From the NCBI GenBank assembly GCA_937988775.1, contig CALKHP010000058.1, forward strand, positions 1 through 64,000: a DNA stretch of 64,000 nucleotides, read 5' to 3'. The DNA comes from an uncultured Alphaproteobacteria bacterium. GTDB lineage: Bacteria; Pseudomonadota; Alphaproteobacteria; Rhizobiales; Beijerinckiaceae. Under the pieces are notes generated by a model that was not told the DNA's origin, did not search any database, and saw only the letters and a list, made by a program, of their open reading frames with translations. The position numbers and the translations under genes were made by a program. Below are positions 45,430 to 54,264 of this stretch, piece by piece (within the stretch, counting starts at the first letter, position 1; every line of letters starts with the position of its first letter).

Positions 45430-45439
45430 GATGGTCTCC

Positions 45440-46579
45440 TCAGGCCTTGGCCTGGAAATTCGGATGGACGACCGCGCCGTCGCGGGTCAGGCAGGTTGCC
45501 TTGACGATCTCGTCGTCCCAGTCGATCGCCAGCGCCTTGTTGTCCTTGTCGATCAGCGTCTCGAGGAAGGCGTACAGGTTGCGGGCGTAAAGGCTCGAGG
45601 CCGTGGCCGGGATGCGGCCGGCGACGTTCAGGTGGCCGACGATCCTGACGCCGTTCGGCGTCACCACCGTCTCGCCGGGCCTGGCCATCTCGCAATTGCC
45701 GCCGCGCTCGACGGCAAGATCGACGATCACCGAGCCCGCCCGCATGCTTTCGACCATCTCCTTCGAGATCAGGCGCGGCGCCGACCGGCCCGGGATCAGC
45801 GCCGTGGTGATGACGATATCCTGCTTGGCGATATGGCTGGCGACGAGCGCCGCCTGTTTCGCCTGATAGTCCTTCGACATTTCCTTGGCGTAGCCGCCGG
45901 CGGTCTGGGCCTGCTGGAACTCCTCGTCCTCGACGGCGAGGAACTTGGCGCCGAGCGATTCGACCTGTTCCTTGGTGGCGGGGCGCACGTCGGTCGCGGT
46001 GACGATGGCGCCGAGCCGGCGCGCCGTGGCGATCGCCTGCAAGCCGGCGACGCCGACGCCCATCACGAAGATCTTGGCGGCCGGTACCGTGCCGGCGGCG
46101 GTCATCATCATCGGCAGCGCGCGGCCATATTCGCCGGCGCCGTCGATCACGGCGCGGTAGCCGGCGAGGTTGGCCTGCGAGGACAAGACGTCCATCACCT
46201 GGGCGCGCGTGATGCGCGGCATGAATTCCATGGCGAAGGCGTTGACCTTGGCCTCGGCCAGCGCCTGCACGGCGGCCTCGTTGCCGTAAGGGTCCATCAT
46301 CGCCGCGACCAGCGCGCCGGCCGGCAGCGCCTTGATCTCGGCCTCGCCCGGCCGGCGCACCTTCAGCACGATATCGGCGCCCTTGAGCGCCTCCTTGGCC
46401 GTCTTGGCGACGGTGGCCCCGGCCGCCTCGTAATCGGCGTCGACAATGCCCGAAGCCAGCCCCGCCCCCTTCTGCACCGCCAGTTCGGCGCCGAGCACGA
46501 TGAATTTCTTCACCGTTTCCGGAGTGGCGGCCACACGCGGCTCCGAGGCCGGCGATTCGTCCAGTATTGCAATACGCAT
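45440..46579 (-). CDS. pntAA: NAD(P) transhydrogenase subunit alpha part 1
   Basis: This 379-residue soluble subunit binds NAD(H) (domain I) and is related to alanine dehydrogenase. FVMGVGVAGLQAIATARRLGA is the Rossmann motif; the mobile-loop region and RPGEAEIKALPAGA are conserved. With pntAB and pntB it makes NADPH from NADH at the expense of the proton gradient. It follows the oxidase subunit IV gene on the same strand. Confidence 0.96.
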   Translation of the reverse strand: MRIAILDESPASEPRVAATPETVKKFIVLGAELAVQKGAGLASGIVDADYEAAGATVAKTAKEALKGADIVLKVRRPGEAEIKALPAGALVAAMMDPYGNEAAVQALAEAKVNAFAMEFMPRITRAQVMDVLSSQANLAGYRAVIDGAGEYGRALPMMMTAAGTVPAAKIFVMGVGVAGLQAIATARRLGAIVTATDVRPATKEQVESLGAKFLAVEDEEFQQAQTAGGYAKEMSKDYQAKQAALVASHIAKQDIVITTALIPGRSAPRLISKEMVESMRAGSVIVDLAVERGGNCEMARPGETVVTPNGVRIVGHLNVAGRIPATASSLYARNLYAFLETLIDKDNKALAIDWDDEIVKATCLTRDGAVVHPNFQAKA

Positions 46580-46642
46580 GCGCTGTTCCGGTGAGAAGAC
46601 AGGCCGCCCGGAATCAGGCGGCGCGGGGCAGGAGCGGCATTA

Positions 46643-46786
46643 TCAGAGCAGGAAGATCGCCATGCCGACGAGCGTGATCACGGAGAGGATGATCGCCCAT
46701 TTTATGAGCTTCACGAAACCGTGATAGGTACGCTCGTGCTCAGGGTAGTCCATCGCGGCCGCAGCCGTGTTCCCGTTATCCGCCAT
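46643..46786 (-). CDS. aa3-type cytochrome c oxidase subunit IV
   Basis: This is a 47-residue single-pass membrane protein: MDYPEHERTYHGFVKLIKWAI followed by a hydrophobic helix to the C-terminus. It matches the bacterial aa3-oxidase subunit IV family, whose role is accessory. The start ATG 46786 has GGGGA upstream. Its position beside the transhydrogenase genes, away from other oxidase genes, is usual in Rhizobiales. Confidence 0.9.
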   Translation of the reverse strand: MADNGNTAAAAMDYPEHERTYHGFVKLIKWAIILSVITLVGMAIFLL

Positions 46787-46862
46787 TGTTTGTCCCCAAT
46801 TGCCAACAGAAGCTCTGTTGCCTTTAGCGAATGAGGGCAAGACAGGCAATCGCCTGACCGAT

Positions 46863-48224
46863 TTATCCGCCGATAAGCCCGGCCCGCACGCATGCATCGC
46901 GCTGGCGGGCGGCAAGAGCGGCGGCGTCGAAACCTTCGATCTCCGCGTTGAACAACTGGTAGAAGTTCAGCGACGCCCGCAAATGCAGGAACACCGAGCC
47001 GAGGCCGATCGCCGCCCGGTCCATGAAGACGAATTCGCGCGGCACCGTCACCGGGCCTTTCTCCTTGAGCGCGCGATGCACGCGATAGGCCTCGCGCCTG
47101 CCATATTCGGCCGGGTTGGTGCCGTCGGCGAGGTTGCGCACCCGGTCTTCCAGCAGCGGCCCGTAGATGAAGCGCGCCCAGATGTTGAGGATGTCGATCA
47201 ACTCGCGCGACAGCCCGCGAAAGCCCCAGCTTTCATAGGCATGCACGACGCGCGCTTCGTCGCCGGTGCGCAGGCCATGATAGAGATCGACCACGCCGCC
47301 GACGAAACTCGCCGGGAAAATCCGGATGCAGCCGTAATCGAGCAGGTTGATGCCGGCAGGTTGGTCACCCTGCGAGAAAACGCTGTAATTGCCCAGATGC
47401 GGATCGCCATGGATGACGCCATAGCGGCCGAACGGGTGCCACCACGCCTTGAACATCGCGCTGGCGATCAGGTTGCGCTCCTCCTGGGGGTGCTGCTTGA
47501 AGGTCAGCAGCCGTTCGCCCTCGAGCCAGTCCATGCTGATCAGGCGGCGCGTCGAGAGGTCCTGCCGGATCGCCGGCACGCGGACGGCTGGAATGTCGGC
47601 CAGCATGCCGGCATAGAGCCGGGCGTGGCCGGCCTCGCGCCTGTAGTCGAGTTCCTCGCGGATGCGCGCGCTGATCTCTTGGTAGATTTCCTGCGTGTCG
47701 ATGGCGCGCTCGAAGCGCCGGTGCAGCGCCAAGAGCAGCTTGAGCTGCACGAGATCGGCTTCGACCGCCGACTGCATCTCCGGATATTGCAGCTTGACGG
47801 CGAGCGCCGCGCCGTCGAGCGCTCTCGCCCGGTGCACCTGGCCGAGCGAGGCGGCAGCGGCCGGGGCGCGCTCGAAACTGGCGAAGCGGCTCTCCCAGTC
47901 AACGCCCAGTTCGGAAATCATGCGGCGCCTGACGAAGGTCCAGCCCATTGGCGGCGCGTCGGCTTGCAGCTTCTGCAATTCGCTGACGTAATCGGCCGGC
48001 AGCGCATCGGGGATCGTCGCCAGAAGCTGGGCGACCTTCATCAGCGGGCCCTTGAGATTGCCAAGCGCACTGGCGAGCGCGCCGGCGGTGCCGCCCGCCG
48101 TGGCGCGGCCGGAAATCCTGCCGCCGGCCACCCGCGCCGCGACGCCGCCAGCCTGCGCCCCGACCCTTGCATAACGTGCCGCACGCGCCGAAAGCCGGTT
48201 GGCCTCGCGGTCGTTCTCAGCCAT
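46863..48224 (-). CDS. ABC1/AarF/UbiB-family atypical kinase
   Basis: This 453-residue protein has the family features: an Ala-rich N-terminal extension ending in KGPLMKVAQLLATIPD (KxGQ-type region), AAASLGQVHRARALDG nucleotide loop, AVKLQYP with the catalytic Lys, EELDYRREAGHA, and VIHGDPHLGNYSV plus LLDYGC catalytic segments. Members support ubiquinone synthesis or act as ATPases on membrane lipids. The specific role here is not known. Confidence 0.9.
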   Translation of the reverse strand: MAENDREANRLSARAARYARVGAQAGGVAARVAGGRISGRATAGGTAGALASALGNLKGPLMKVAQLLATIPDALPADYVSELQKLQADAPPMGWTFVRRRMISELGVDWESRFASFERAPAAAASLGQVHRARALDGAALAVKLQYPEMQSAVEADLVQLKLLLALHRRFERAIDTQEIYQEISARIREELDYRREAGHARLYAGMLADIPAVRVPAIRQDLSTRRLISMDWLEGERLLTFKQHPQEERNLIASAMFKAWWHPFGRYGVIHGDPHLGNYSVFSQGDQPAGINLLDYGCIRIFPASFVGGVVDLYHGLRTGDEARVVHAYESWGFRGLSRELIDILNIWARFIYGPLLEDRVRNLADGTNPAEYGRREAYRVHRALKEKGPVTVPREFVFMDRAAIGLGSVFLHLRASLNFYQLFNAEIEGFDAAALAARQRDACVRAGLIGG

Positions 48225-48245
48225 CGCCGGGCCGTCCGCTTGCGC

Positions 48246-50075
48246 TCATGCCTCGAGGCCCTCGAGTTCGTCGATCAGGCCCTCGATCATGCCGAGGCCG
48301 ATGCTCCAGAACGCCGGGTCCCTGGCATCGAGCCCGAACGGCGCCAGCAACTCGGCATGGTGCTTGGTTCCCCCCGCCGACAGCATGGCGAAATAGCGCT
48401 CGACGAAACCGTCCGAGGCGTTCTGGTACACGCCATACAGCGAGTTCACCAGGCAATCGCCGAACGCATAGGCGTAGACGTAGAACGGCGAGTGGATGAA
48501 ATGCGGCACATAGGTCCAGAAATTCTCGTAGCCGGGATGCAGCACGATGGCCGGGCCGAGGCTCTCCGCCTGCACCGACATCCAGGCCTCGCCAAGCTGC
48601 TCGGCGGTCAGCTCGCCCCTGCGGCGCGCCAGATGCACCTTGCGCTCGAAACTGTAGAAGGCGATCTGGCGCACCACCGTGTTGATCATGTCCTCGACCT
48701 TGCCGGCGATGAGCGCCTTGCGCGCCTTGGGATCCTTGATCTCGGCGAGCAGCTTGCGGAAGGTCAGCATTTCGCCGAACACGCTCGCGGTTTCGGCGAG
48801 CGTCAGCGGCGTCGGCGCCATCAGCGCGCCGTTATGGGCGGCCAGCACCTGATGCACGCCATGGCCGAGCTCGTGCGCCAGCGTCATCACGTCGCGCGGC
48901 TTGCCCTGATAGTTGAGCAGCACGTAAGGATGCACCGAGGGCACGGTCGGATGGGCGAAGGCGCCCGGCGCCTTGCCGGGGCGCACGGGAGCATCAATCC
49001 AGCCCTTGTCGAAGAAGCCTTGCGCGATCTCGGCCATGCGCGGCGCGAAGCCGCCATAGGCCGACAGCACCGTGTCGCGCGCCTCGTCCCAGCCGATGGT
49101 GCGCTGCGCCACCTGCGGCAGCGGCGCGTTGCGATCCCAATGGTCGAGCGTGTCGCGGCCGAACCATTTCGCCTTGAGCCTGTAGTAGCGATGCGACAGG
49201 CGCGGATAAGCCGCCCGCACCGCCTCGACGAGCGCATCGACGACCTCGCGCTCGACGCGGTTGGCGAGGTGGCGTGAATCGGCAACATCCGTGAAGCCGC
49301 GCCAGCGGTCGGAGATTTCCTTGTCCTTGGCGAGCGTGTTGGTGATCAGCGTGAAGCCGCGCAGGTTGTGCTTGAAGGTTGCGGCGAGCGCTTCCGCCGC
49401 CGCCTTGCGCTTGGCGGCATCAGCATCCTGCATCAGGCTCAGCGTCGGCTCGATGGCGAGCGTCTTGCCGTCGACCTCGAAGCGCAAGCCCGCCATGGTC
49501 TCGTCGAACAGCCGGTTCCAGGCGCCGCGCCCGGTGACCGCCTTCTCGTGGAACAGTTGCTCGAGCTTGTCGTCGAGCTGGTACGGCTTTTCCTTGCGGA
49601 TATCGTCGAGCCAGGGCCTGTAATGCTCGAGCGGCGCCGTCGCCGCCAGCCTGTCGACGAGCTTGTCGTCGAGCCGGTTCAGCTCCAGCGTGAAGAACAG
49701 CAGGTCGGACGAGATCGTGGTGACCTGCTCCTGCGCGTCGCCGTAGAACTTGCCATTGGCCGGATCGGACGTGTCGCCGGCATAGACCAGGCTGGCATAG
49801 GAGATGATACGCCCGAGCAGGTCGTCGAGCCCCTCATAGGCGACGATCGCTTCGTGCAGTTCGCCCGCGCCATTCGGCCCGGCCGCCAGCGCGGCGAGCT
49901 TGCCGCGATAACGGCTGGCGAATTCGCGCGCACGCTTGGCCGCATCCGCGAGATCATGCGCATAGGCCGGGGCATCCGGCGCCGCATAGAGATCGCCGAG
50001 ATTCCACGCCGGCAATGCGCCAAGCCCCGCCGTTTCACCCTGTGTCGCGCCCTTGGCCCCGTTCCGATCCGCCAT
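48246..50075 (-). CDS. pepF: M3 family oligoendopeptidase F
   Basis: This is a zinc metallopeptidase of 609 residues that cleaves short cytoplasmic peptides. The HEXXH motif lies in LAHELGHGVHQVLAAH, with the third ligand Glu downstream in LAETASVFGEML. No signal peptide is seen. It is 21 bases upstream of the ABC1 kinase gene, probably co-transcribed, and divergent from the response regulator. Confidence 0.95.
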   Translation of the reverse strand: MADRNGAKGATQGETAGLGALPAWNLGDLYAAPDAPAYAHDLADAAKRAREFASRYRGKLAALAAGPNGAGELHEAIVAYEGLDDLLGRIISYASLVYAGDTSDPANGKFYGDAQEQVTTISSDLLFFTLELNRLDDKLVDRLAATAPLEHYRPWLDDIRKEKPYQLDDKLEQLFHEKAVTGRGAWNRLFDETMAGLRFEVDGKTLAIEPTLSLMQDADAAKRKAAAEALAATFKHNLRGFTLITNTLAKDKEISDRWRGFTDVADSRHLANRVEREVVDALVEAVRAAYPRLSHRYYRLKAKWFGRDTLDHWDRNAPLPQVAQRTIGWDEARDTVLSAYGGFAPRMAEIAQGFFDKGWIDAPVRPGKAPGAFAHPTVPSVHPYVLLNYQGKPRDVMTLAHELGHGVHQVLAAHNGALMAPTPLTLAETASVFGEMLTFRKLLAEIKDPKARKALIAGKVEDMINTVVRQIAFYSFERKVHLARRRGELTAEQLGEAWMSVQAESLGPAIVLHPGYENFWTYVPHFIHSPFYVYAYAFGDCLVNSLYGVYQNASDGFVERYFAMLSAGGTKHHAELLAPFGLDARDPAFWSIGLGMIEGLIDELEGLEA

Positions 50076-50236
50076 GCCTTGTCCTCATCTGCTGCCAGCC
50101 CCTGATATGAGCCGGCATACCGCACCATTCAACCGCGACAACTCTGCGCTTGGCTTAACATCATCTTTACGCTCGCCGTACAGATTGCTCCGAAACGGCA
50201 CATGCACTGCGTTTGGGCCGGCGCGACGAGGATTTC

Positions 50237-51763
50237 ATGACAGCCAACATCCTGATTGCCGACGACGACCCGATCCAGCGCCGCCTGCTCACGGAGATGA
50301 TTCGCCGCAGCGGCTACCAGCCGGAAGCCGTCGAGGGCGGCGCCGCCGCGCTCGAGCGGCTCACCGCGCCCGGCCTGCCCAAGATCGACCTGCTCGTGCT
50401 CGACCTCGTCATGCCCGATCTCGACGGCATGGCGGTGCTCGAGCGCATCGCCAAGGACGGCATCGCCGTGCCGGTCATCGTGCAGACCTCGAACGGCTCG
50501 ATCGAGACGGTGATCTCGGCGATGCGTGCCGGCGCCGGCGATTTCGTCGTCAAGCCGGTCGGGCTCGAGCGCTTGCAGGTCTCGATCAAGAACGCGCTGC
50601 AACTCAGCGCCATGGCGGGCGAGATTCGCCATATCTCGAAGCGCAACAGCGGCGCGCTCACCTTCCGCGATCTCGCCACGCGCAGCCCCGACATGGAGCG
50701 CGTCATCCGCCTCGGCGAGCGCGTCGCCAAATCGGCGATCCCGGTGCTGCTCGAAGGCGAATCCGGCGTCGGCAAGGAGGTCGTCGCGCGCGCCATCCAG
50801 GGCGCCGGCGAGCGGCGCGGCCGGCCCTTCGTCACGGTCAATTGCGGCGCCATCCCGCCCAACCTGATCGAGAGCATCCTGTTCGGCCATGAAAAGGGCG
50901 CCTTCACCGGCGCGACCGAGCGCCATATCGGCAAATTCGTCGAGGCCCATGGCGGCACGCTGTTCCTCGACGAGGTCGGCGAATTGCCGCTCGATGCCCA
51001 GGTCAAGCTGCTGCGCGCCATCCAGGAAGGCGAGGTCGATCCCGTCGGCGGCCGCAAATCGGTCAAGGTCGATATCCGGCTGATCTCGGCGACCAACAAG
51101 AACCTGATCGAGGCCGTCAAACAGGGCAATTTCCGCGAGGACCTGTACTACCGGCTCAACGTGTTCCCGATCGGCATCCCGCCGCTACGCCGCCGCCGCG
51201 AGGATATCCCCGATCTCGCGCGCCGTTTCCTCGCCCGTTTTGCCGCCGAGGAGGGCCGGCCGATCCGCGCCATCGCCGCCGAGGCGGTCGCGCTGCTGCA
51301 GAGCTTCGACTGGCCCGGCAACGTACGCCAGCTCGAGAACGCCGTGTTCCGCGCCGTGGTGCTGTGCGACGGCCCGGAACTGACGGTGGCCGATTTCCCG
51401 CAGATCGCCGCCCATGTCGAAGGCTTCGACGTGCGCATCCCGCCGATCGTCTCCGCGCCGCTGCCGCCCGAGCCGCAGCAGGAGATCGTTCACGTTGCCG
51501 TGAGCGATCCCAACGCCATGACGCTGCTCGACGGCTCCGGCGACGTGCGCAAGCTCGACGAGATCGAGGGCGAGACCATCAAGTTCGCCATCAATCATTA
51601 TCGTGGCCAGATGTCGAAAGTCGCCCGAAAACTCGGCATTGGCCGCTCGACCCTCTACCGCAAGCTCAAGGATCTCGGCATGGCCGAGGATGACATCCTC
51701 GAGGTGACCGGCGAGGTCGCCGGCGAATCCTGGCTGAGCGATGGGCCGGGCCATGCCGCATAA
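50237..51763 (+). CDS. Sigma-54-dependent response regulator (NtrC type)
   Basis: This 508-residue regulator has a receiver domain with phospho-acceptor Asp56 (LVLDLVMPDLDG), an AAA+ domain with Walker A GESGVGKE (about 174-181), the sigma-54 contact loop GAFTGA (221-226) and a C-terminal Fis-type helix-turn-helix (KVARKLGIGRSTLYRKLKDLG). No histidine kinase is nearby, so it is an orphan. Start ATG 50237 has a GACGAGGA site. The next genes downstream are L,D-transpeptidase and DUF882. Confidence 0.93.
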   Translation: MTANILIADDDPIQRRLLTEMIRRSGYQPEAVEGGAAALERLTAPGLPKIDLLVLDLVMPDLDGMAVLERIAKDGIAVPVIVQTSNGSIETVISAMRAGAGDFVVKPVGLERLQVSIKNALQLSAMAGEIRHISKRNSGALTFRDLATRSPDMERVIRLGERVAKSAIPVLLEGESGVGKEVVARAIQGAGERRGRPFVTVNCGAIPPNLIESILFGHEKGAFTGATERHIGKFVEAHGGTLFLDEVGELPLDAQVKLLRAIQEGEVDPVGGRKSVKVDIRLISATNKNLIEAVKQGNFREDLYYRLNVFPIGIPPLRRRREDIPDLARRFLARFAAEEGRPIRAIAAEAVALLQSFDWPGNVRQLENAVFRAVVLCDGPELTVADFPQIAAHVEGFDVRIPPIVSAPLPPEPQQEIVHVAVSDPNAMTLLDGSGDVRKLDEIEGETIKFAINHYRGQMSKVARKLGIGRSTLYRKLKDLGMAEDDILEVTGEVAGESWLSDGPGHAA

Positions 51764-51975
51764 GCAGGCGGCGCGGGCCATCATCGAAGCTGGGCATAAA
51801 AAACCCGGACTTGAAAAACTGGATTTCGGCCAAGCTCCGTTATGGTGGCTTAAACGATTCGGGGGCGATCAAACCTCGGGCAAGGCGCATATCGTCTGCC
51901 TGTTCCAGCGGGCGGCCGTGTGAGCTCCTGCGCCCCGCCAACGTGCACATAACCCGGCAACTCGGATAGAGACGC

Positions 51976-53961
51976 ATGAATTCCCGCTCTGAAGCGACCG
52001 GCCGTTCCGACATGGGGCTGATGATGAAGGCGCCCTTCCTCCTGGCATCGGCCGCTCTTGCAACGGCCGCTCTTGCAACGGCTTTGGCGGTGGCGCCGGC
52101 AAGCGCCGCGGATCAGGGCATCGTCGCGGCGACGCATGCACCGCTCGCACAGCCCGAAACGCCGGCCGTCAATGCCCCGGCCGACGCCGCGCTCGCGACC
52201 GCATCGATCGGCAATGACGACAAGGCTGGAACGCGCCCCGACACGGCGCCGGATATCCGCAGCCTGATCCCGGTGCCCGACACCACGCCGAGCGCGCTGC
52301 TGGTCGAGGAACATCCTGACGGCGGGCACGAGGCCACCGCCTCGATCGGCGCGGCGCCGCAAACACCGACCGCCGCACCCGTTCCCGCAAGCCAACCGGT
52401 TCCCGCAAGCCAGCCCGCCCCCAAAACCCACCCCGCTCCCCCCGCCCCCGCCACGATCAGCGTGCCGCTGCCCGATTACGTGCCGGCTGCGCCGATCATC
52501 TCCTCGCTGCCGCCCGAAGCGCTCCACACCCAGCCGGTCAGGCCGGACGATCTCGCCGGCGCCCTCGCGGCGCTCGGGCCGAAATCGCGCCTGCCGGCGC
52601 GTGATATGGCGGAAATCGCCGAATATTATCGCTCGCATGGCAGCAAGCCGCTCTGGTTCGGCGGCGCCGACTGGAGCGAGGCCGCGCGCCAGAGCGTGCA
52701 CCGTCTCGGCCTCGCCGCCGAGGACGGCCTGCGCCCGGCCGACTATGCCGTCACGCTGCCGGCCCATGGCGACAGCGCCGCTTTCGCCGCCGCCGATGTC
52801 TCGCTGTCGATCGCCGCCGTGCGCTATGCCCGCGACGCACGCGGCGCCCGTGTCGATCCGGCGCGCATTTCGGCGCTGATCGGCGCCAGGCGCACCCTGC
52901 CCGAGACGGCGGCTGTGCTCGCCGACCTCACCGCCGCCGGCAATGCCGATGCCGCCTTGCAGGCCTATAATCCGCCGCAGGCCGGCTACCGCGCCTTGCG
53001 CGCCAAGCTCGCCACCTTCCGGCACGAGGCGGAGCCGGCCCCGGTGGTGCGCATCCCGCCCGGACGCATCTTGCGCACCGGCATGAGCGATCCGCGCGTG
53101 CCGTTGCTGCGCCAGCGCCTCGGCCTGCCGCCGGCCGATGACGAGGTCTATGACCGCGCGCTCACTGAGGCGGTCGTCGCGTTCCAGAAGGCGAACGGCC
53201 TTCACGCCGACGGCGCATTGGGGCGCGCCACCACCGCCGCGCTCTCCGGCGAGCATCATGCCGCGGCTTCGGAAGCCGGCATCATCGCCAACATGGAACG
53301 CTGGCGCTGGCTGCCGCGCGATCTCGGCGAGCGCTATGTCATGGTCAACATCCCCGAATTCACGCTGCGCCTGGTCGAGGACGGCAAGGTGGTGCACAGC
53401 GCCCGCGTCGTCGTCGGCAAACCGCAGACCCAGACGCCGGTCTTCTCGGGCACGATGAAATACCTCGTCGTCAACCCGTACTGGAACGTGCCGCCCTCGA
53501 TCCTGAAGAAGGATTTCCTGCCGCATATGGCCAATGATCCCGGCTATGCCGCGCGCCAGGGCTACGAGGTCGTGCGCACGCGCAACGGCTTCCGCGTCCG
53601 GCAGCCGCCGGGTGAGCGCAACGCGCTCGGCCGCATCAAGTTCATGTTCCCCAACGATTACGCGGTCTATATCCACGACACGCCCTCGCGCACGCTGTTC
53701 GCCAAGACGACGCGCGCCTTCAGCCATGGCTGCGTGCGCGTGCAGGACCCGTTCGAACTCGCCTCGCAGGTCATCGGCTGGTCGGAAAAGCGCATCAAGG
53801 GCCTGCTCGGCGCCAAGGAGCGCTACGTCAATCTCGAGCACACCATCCCGGTGCATATGGTGTATTTCACCAGCTTCGTCGACGATTCGGGGGCGCTTGA
53901 GACGCGCGCGGACCTCTACGGCCACAACCGCAAGGTAGAAGCGGCGCTCGGATTGTCCTGA
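51976..53961 (+). CDS. Large L,D-transpeptidase (YcbB/LdtD-like)
   Basis: This 661-residue periplasmic enzyme has an N-terminal signal (LASAALATAALATALAVAPASA), a long Ala/Pro-rich linker with a PVPASQ tandem, a scaffold domain, a peptidoglycan-binding domain (RQRLGLPPADDEVYDRALTE) and a YkuD catalytic domain with HDTPSRTLFAKTTRAFSHGC, Cys being the nucleophile. It makes 3-3 crosslinks independent of penicillin-binding proteins. It is followed by a DUF882 peptidase gene. Confidence 0.93.
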   Translation: MNSRSEATGRSDMGLMMKAPFLLASAALATAALATALAVAPASAADQGIVAATHAPLAQPETPAVNAPADAALATASIGNDDKAGTRPDTAPDIRSLIPVPDTTPSALLVEEHPDGGHEATASIGAAPQTPTAAPVPASQPVPASQPAPKTHPAPPAPATISVPLPDYVPAAPIISSLPPEALHTQPVRPDDLAGALAALGPKSRLPARDMAEIAEYYRSHGSKPLWFGGADWSEAARQSVHRLGLAAEDGLRPADYAVTLPAHGDSAAFAAADVSLSIAAVRYARDARGARVDPARISALIGARRTLPETAAVLADLTAAGNADAALQAYNPPQAGYRALRAKLATFRHEAEPAPVVRIPPGRILRTGMSDPRVPLLRQRLGLPPADDEVYDRALTEAVVAFQKANGLHADGALGRATTAALSGEHHAAASEAGIIANMERWRWLPRDLGERYVMVNIPEFTLRLVEDGKVVHSARVVVGKPQTQTPVFSGTMKYLVVNPYWNVPPSILKKDFLPHMANDPGYAARQGYEVVRTRNGFRVRQPPGERNALGRIKFMFPNDYAVYIHDTPSRTLFAKTTRAFSHGCVRVQDPFELASQVIGWSEKRIKGLLGAKERYVNLEHTIPVHMVYFTSFVDDSGALETRADLYGHNRKVEAALGLS

Positions 53962-54264
53962 GATTCTCCCCGTCGATTTTGGCGAAAACTGGCGGCTTTG
54001 GCGTTTTTCCGCCATGATCATGGGGAAGGAAGGGGTTTATGTCTTGCCGGTCAGGCAAGCGTAACCTACCGTTAATGATCTTCGGGAAGAGTTCGCTAAC
54101 CAGTCTTTCGTTCACATCCGGGACGAGCACGTCTCAGCCATGGAACGCGACAAGCGGCGATCGGTTTTCGCTTGCGTTCCGCTCCGGCCTCCGGGCCCCG
54201 ACAGAACCGCGCCGCCGGACCTCGACCGGCCGGGCCTGGAAACGATCAAGAAGGCAAGTATCTG
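53962..54264. other. Gap between the large L,D-transpeptidase and DUF882 genes
   Basis: These 303 bases hold no clear gene. There are two possible hairpins: TGGCGG/CCGCCA (53990-54014, long loop) and CTTGCC-GGTCA-GGCAAG (54043-54059). Neither has a T-run. A promoter for DUF882 is expected; none is convincing by eye. Confidence 0.4.

Noticed and set aside
46767..49277. Plus-strand open frame of over 800 codons opposite the ABC1 kinase and pepF genes
   Set aside because: It is a shadow of two real genes; composition is the mirror of their codon use and no domain is visible.
51850..54021. Minus-strand open frame of over 700 codons opposite the large L,D-transpeptidase gene
   Set aside because: The opposite strand carries a signal peptide and a YkuD catalytic motif; this frame has neither and is a GC-driven shadow.
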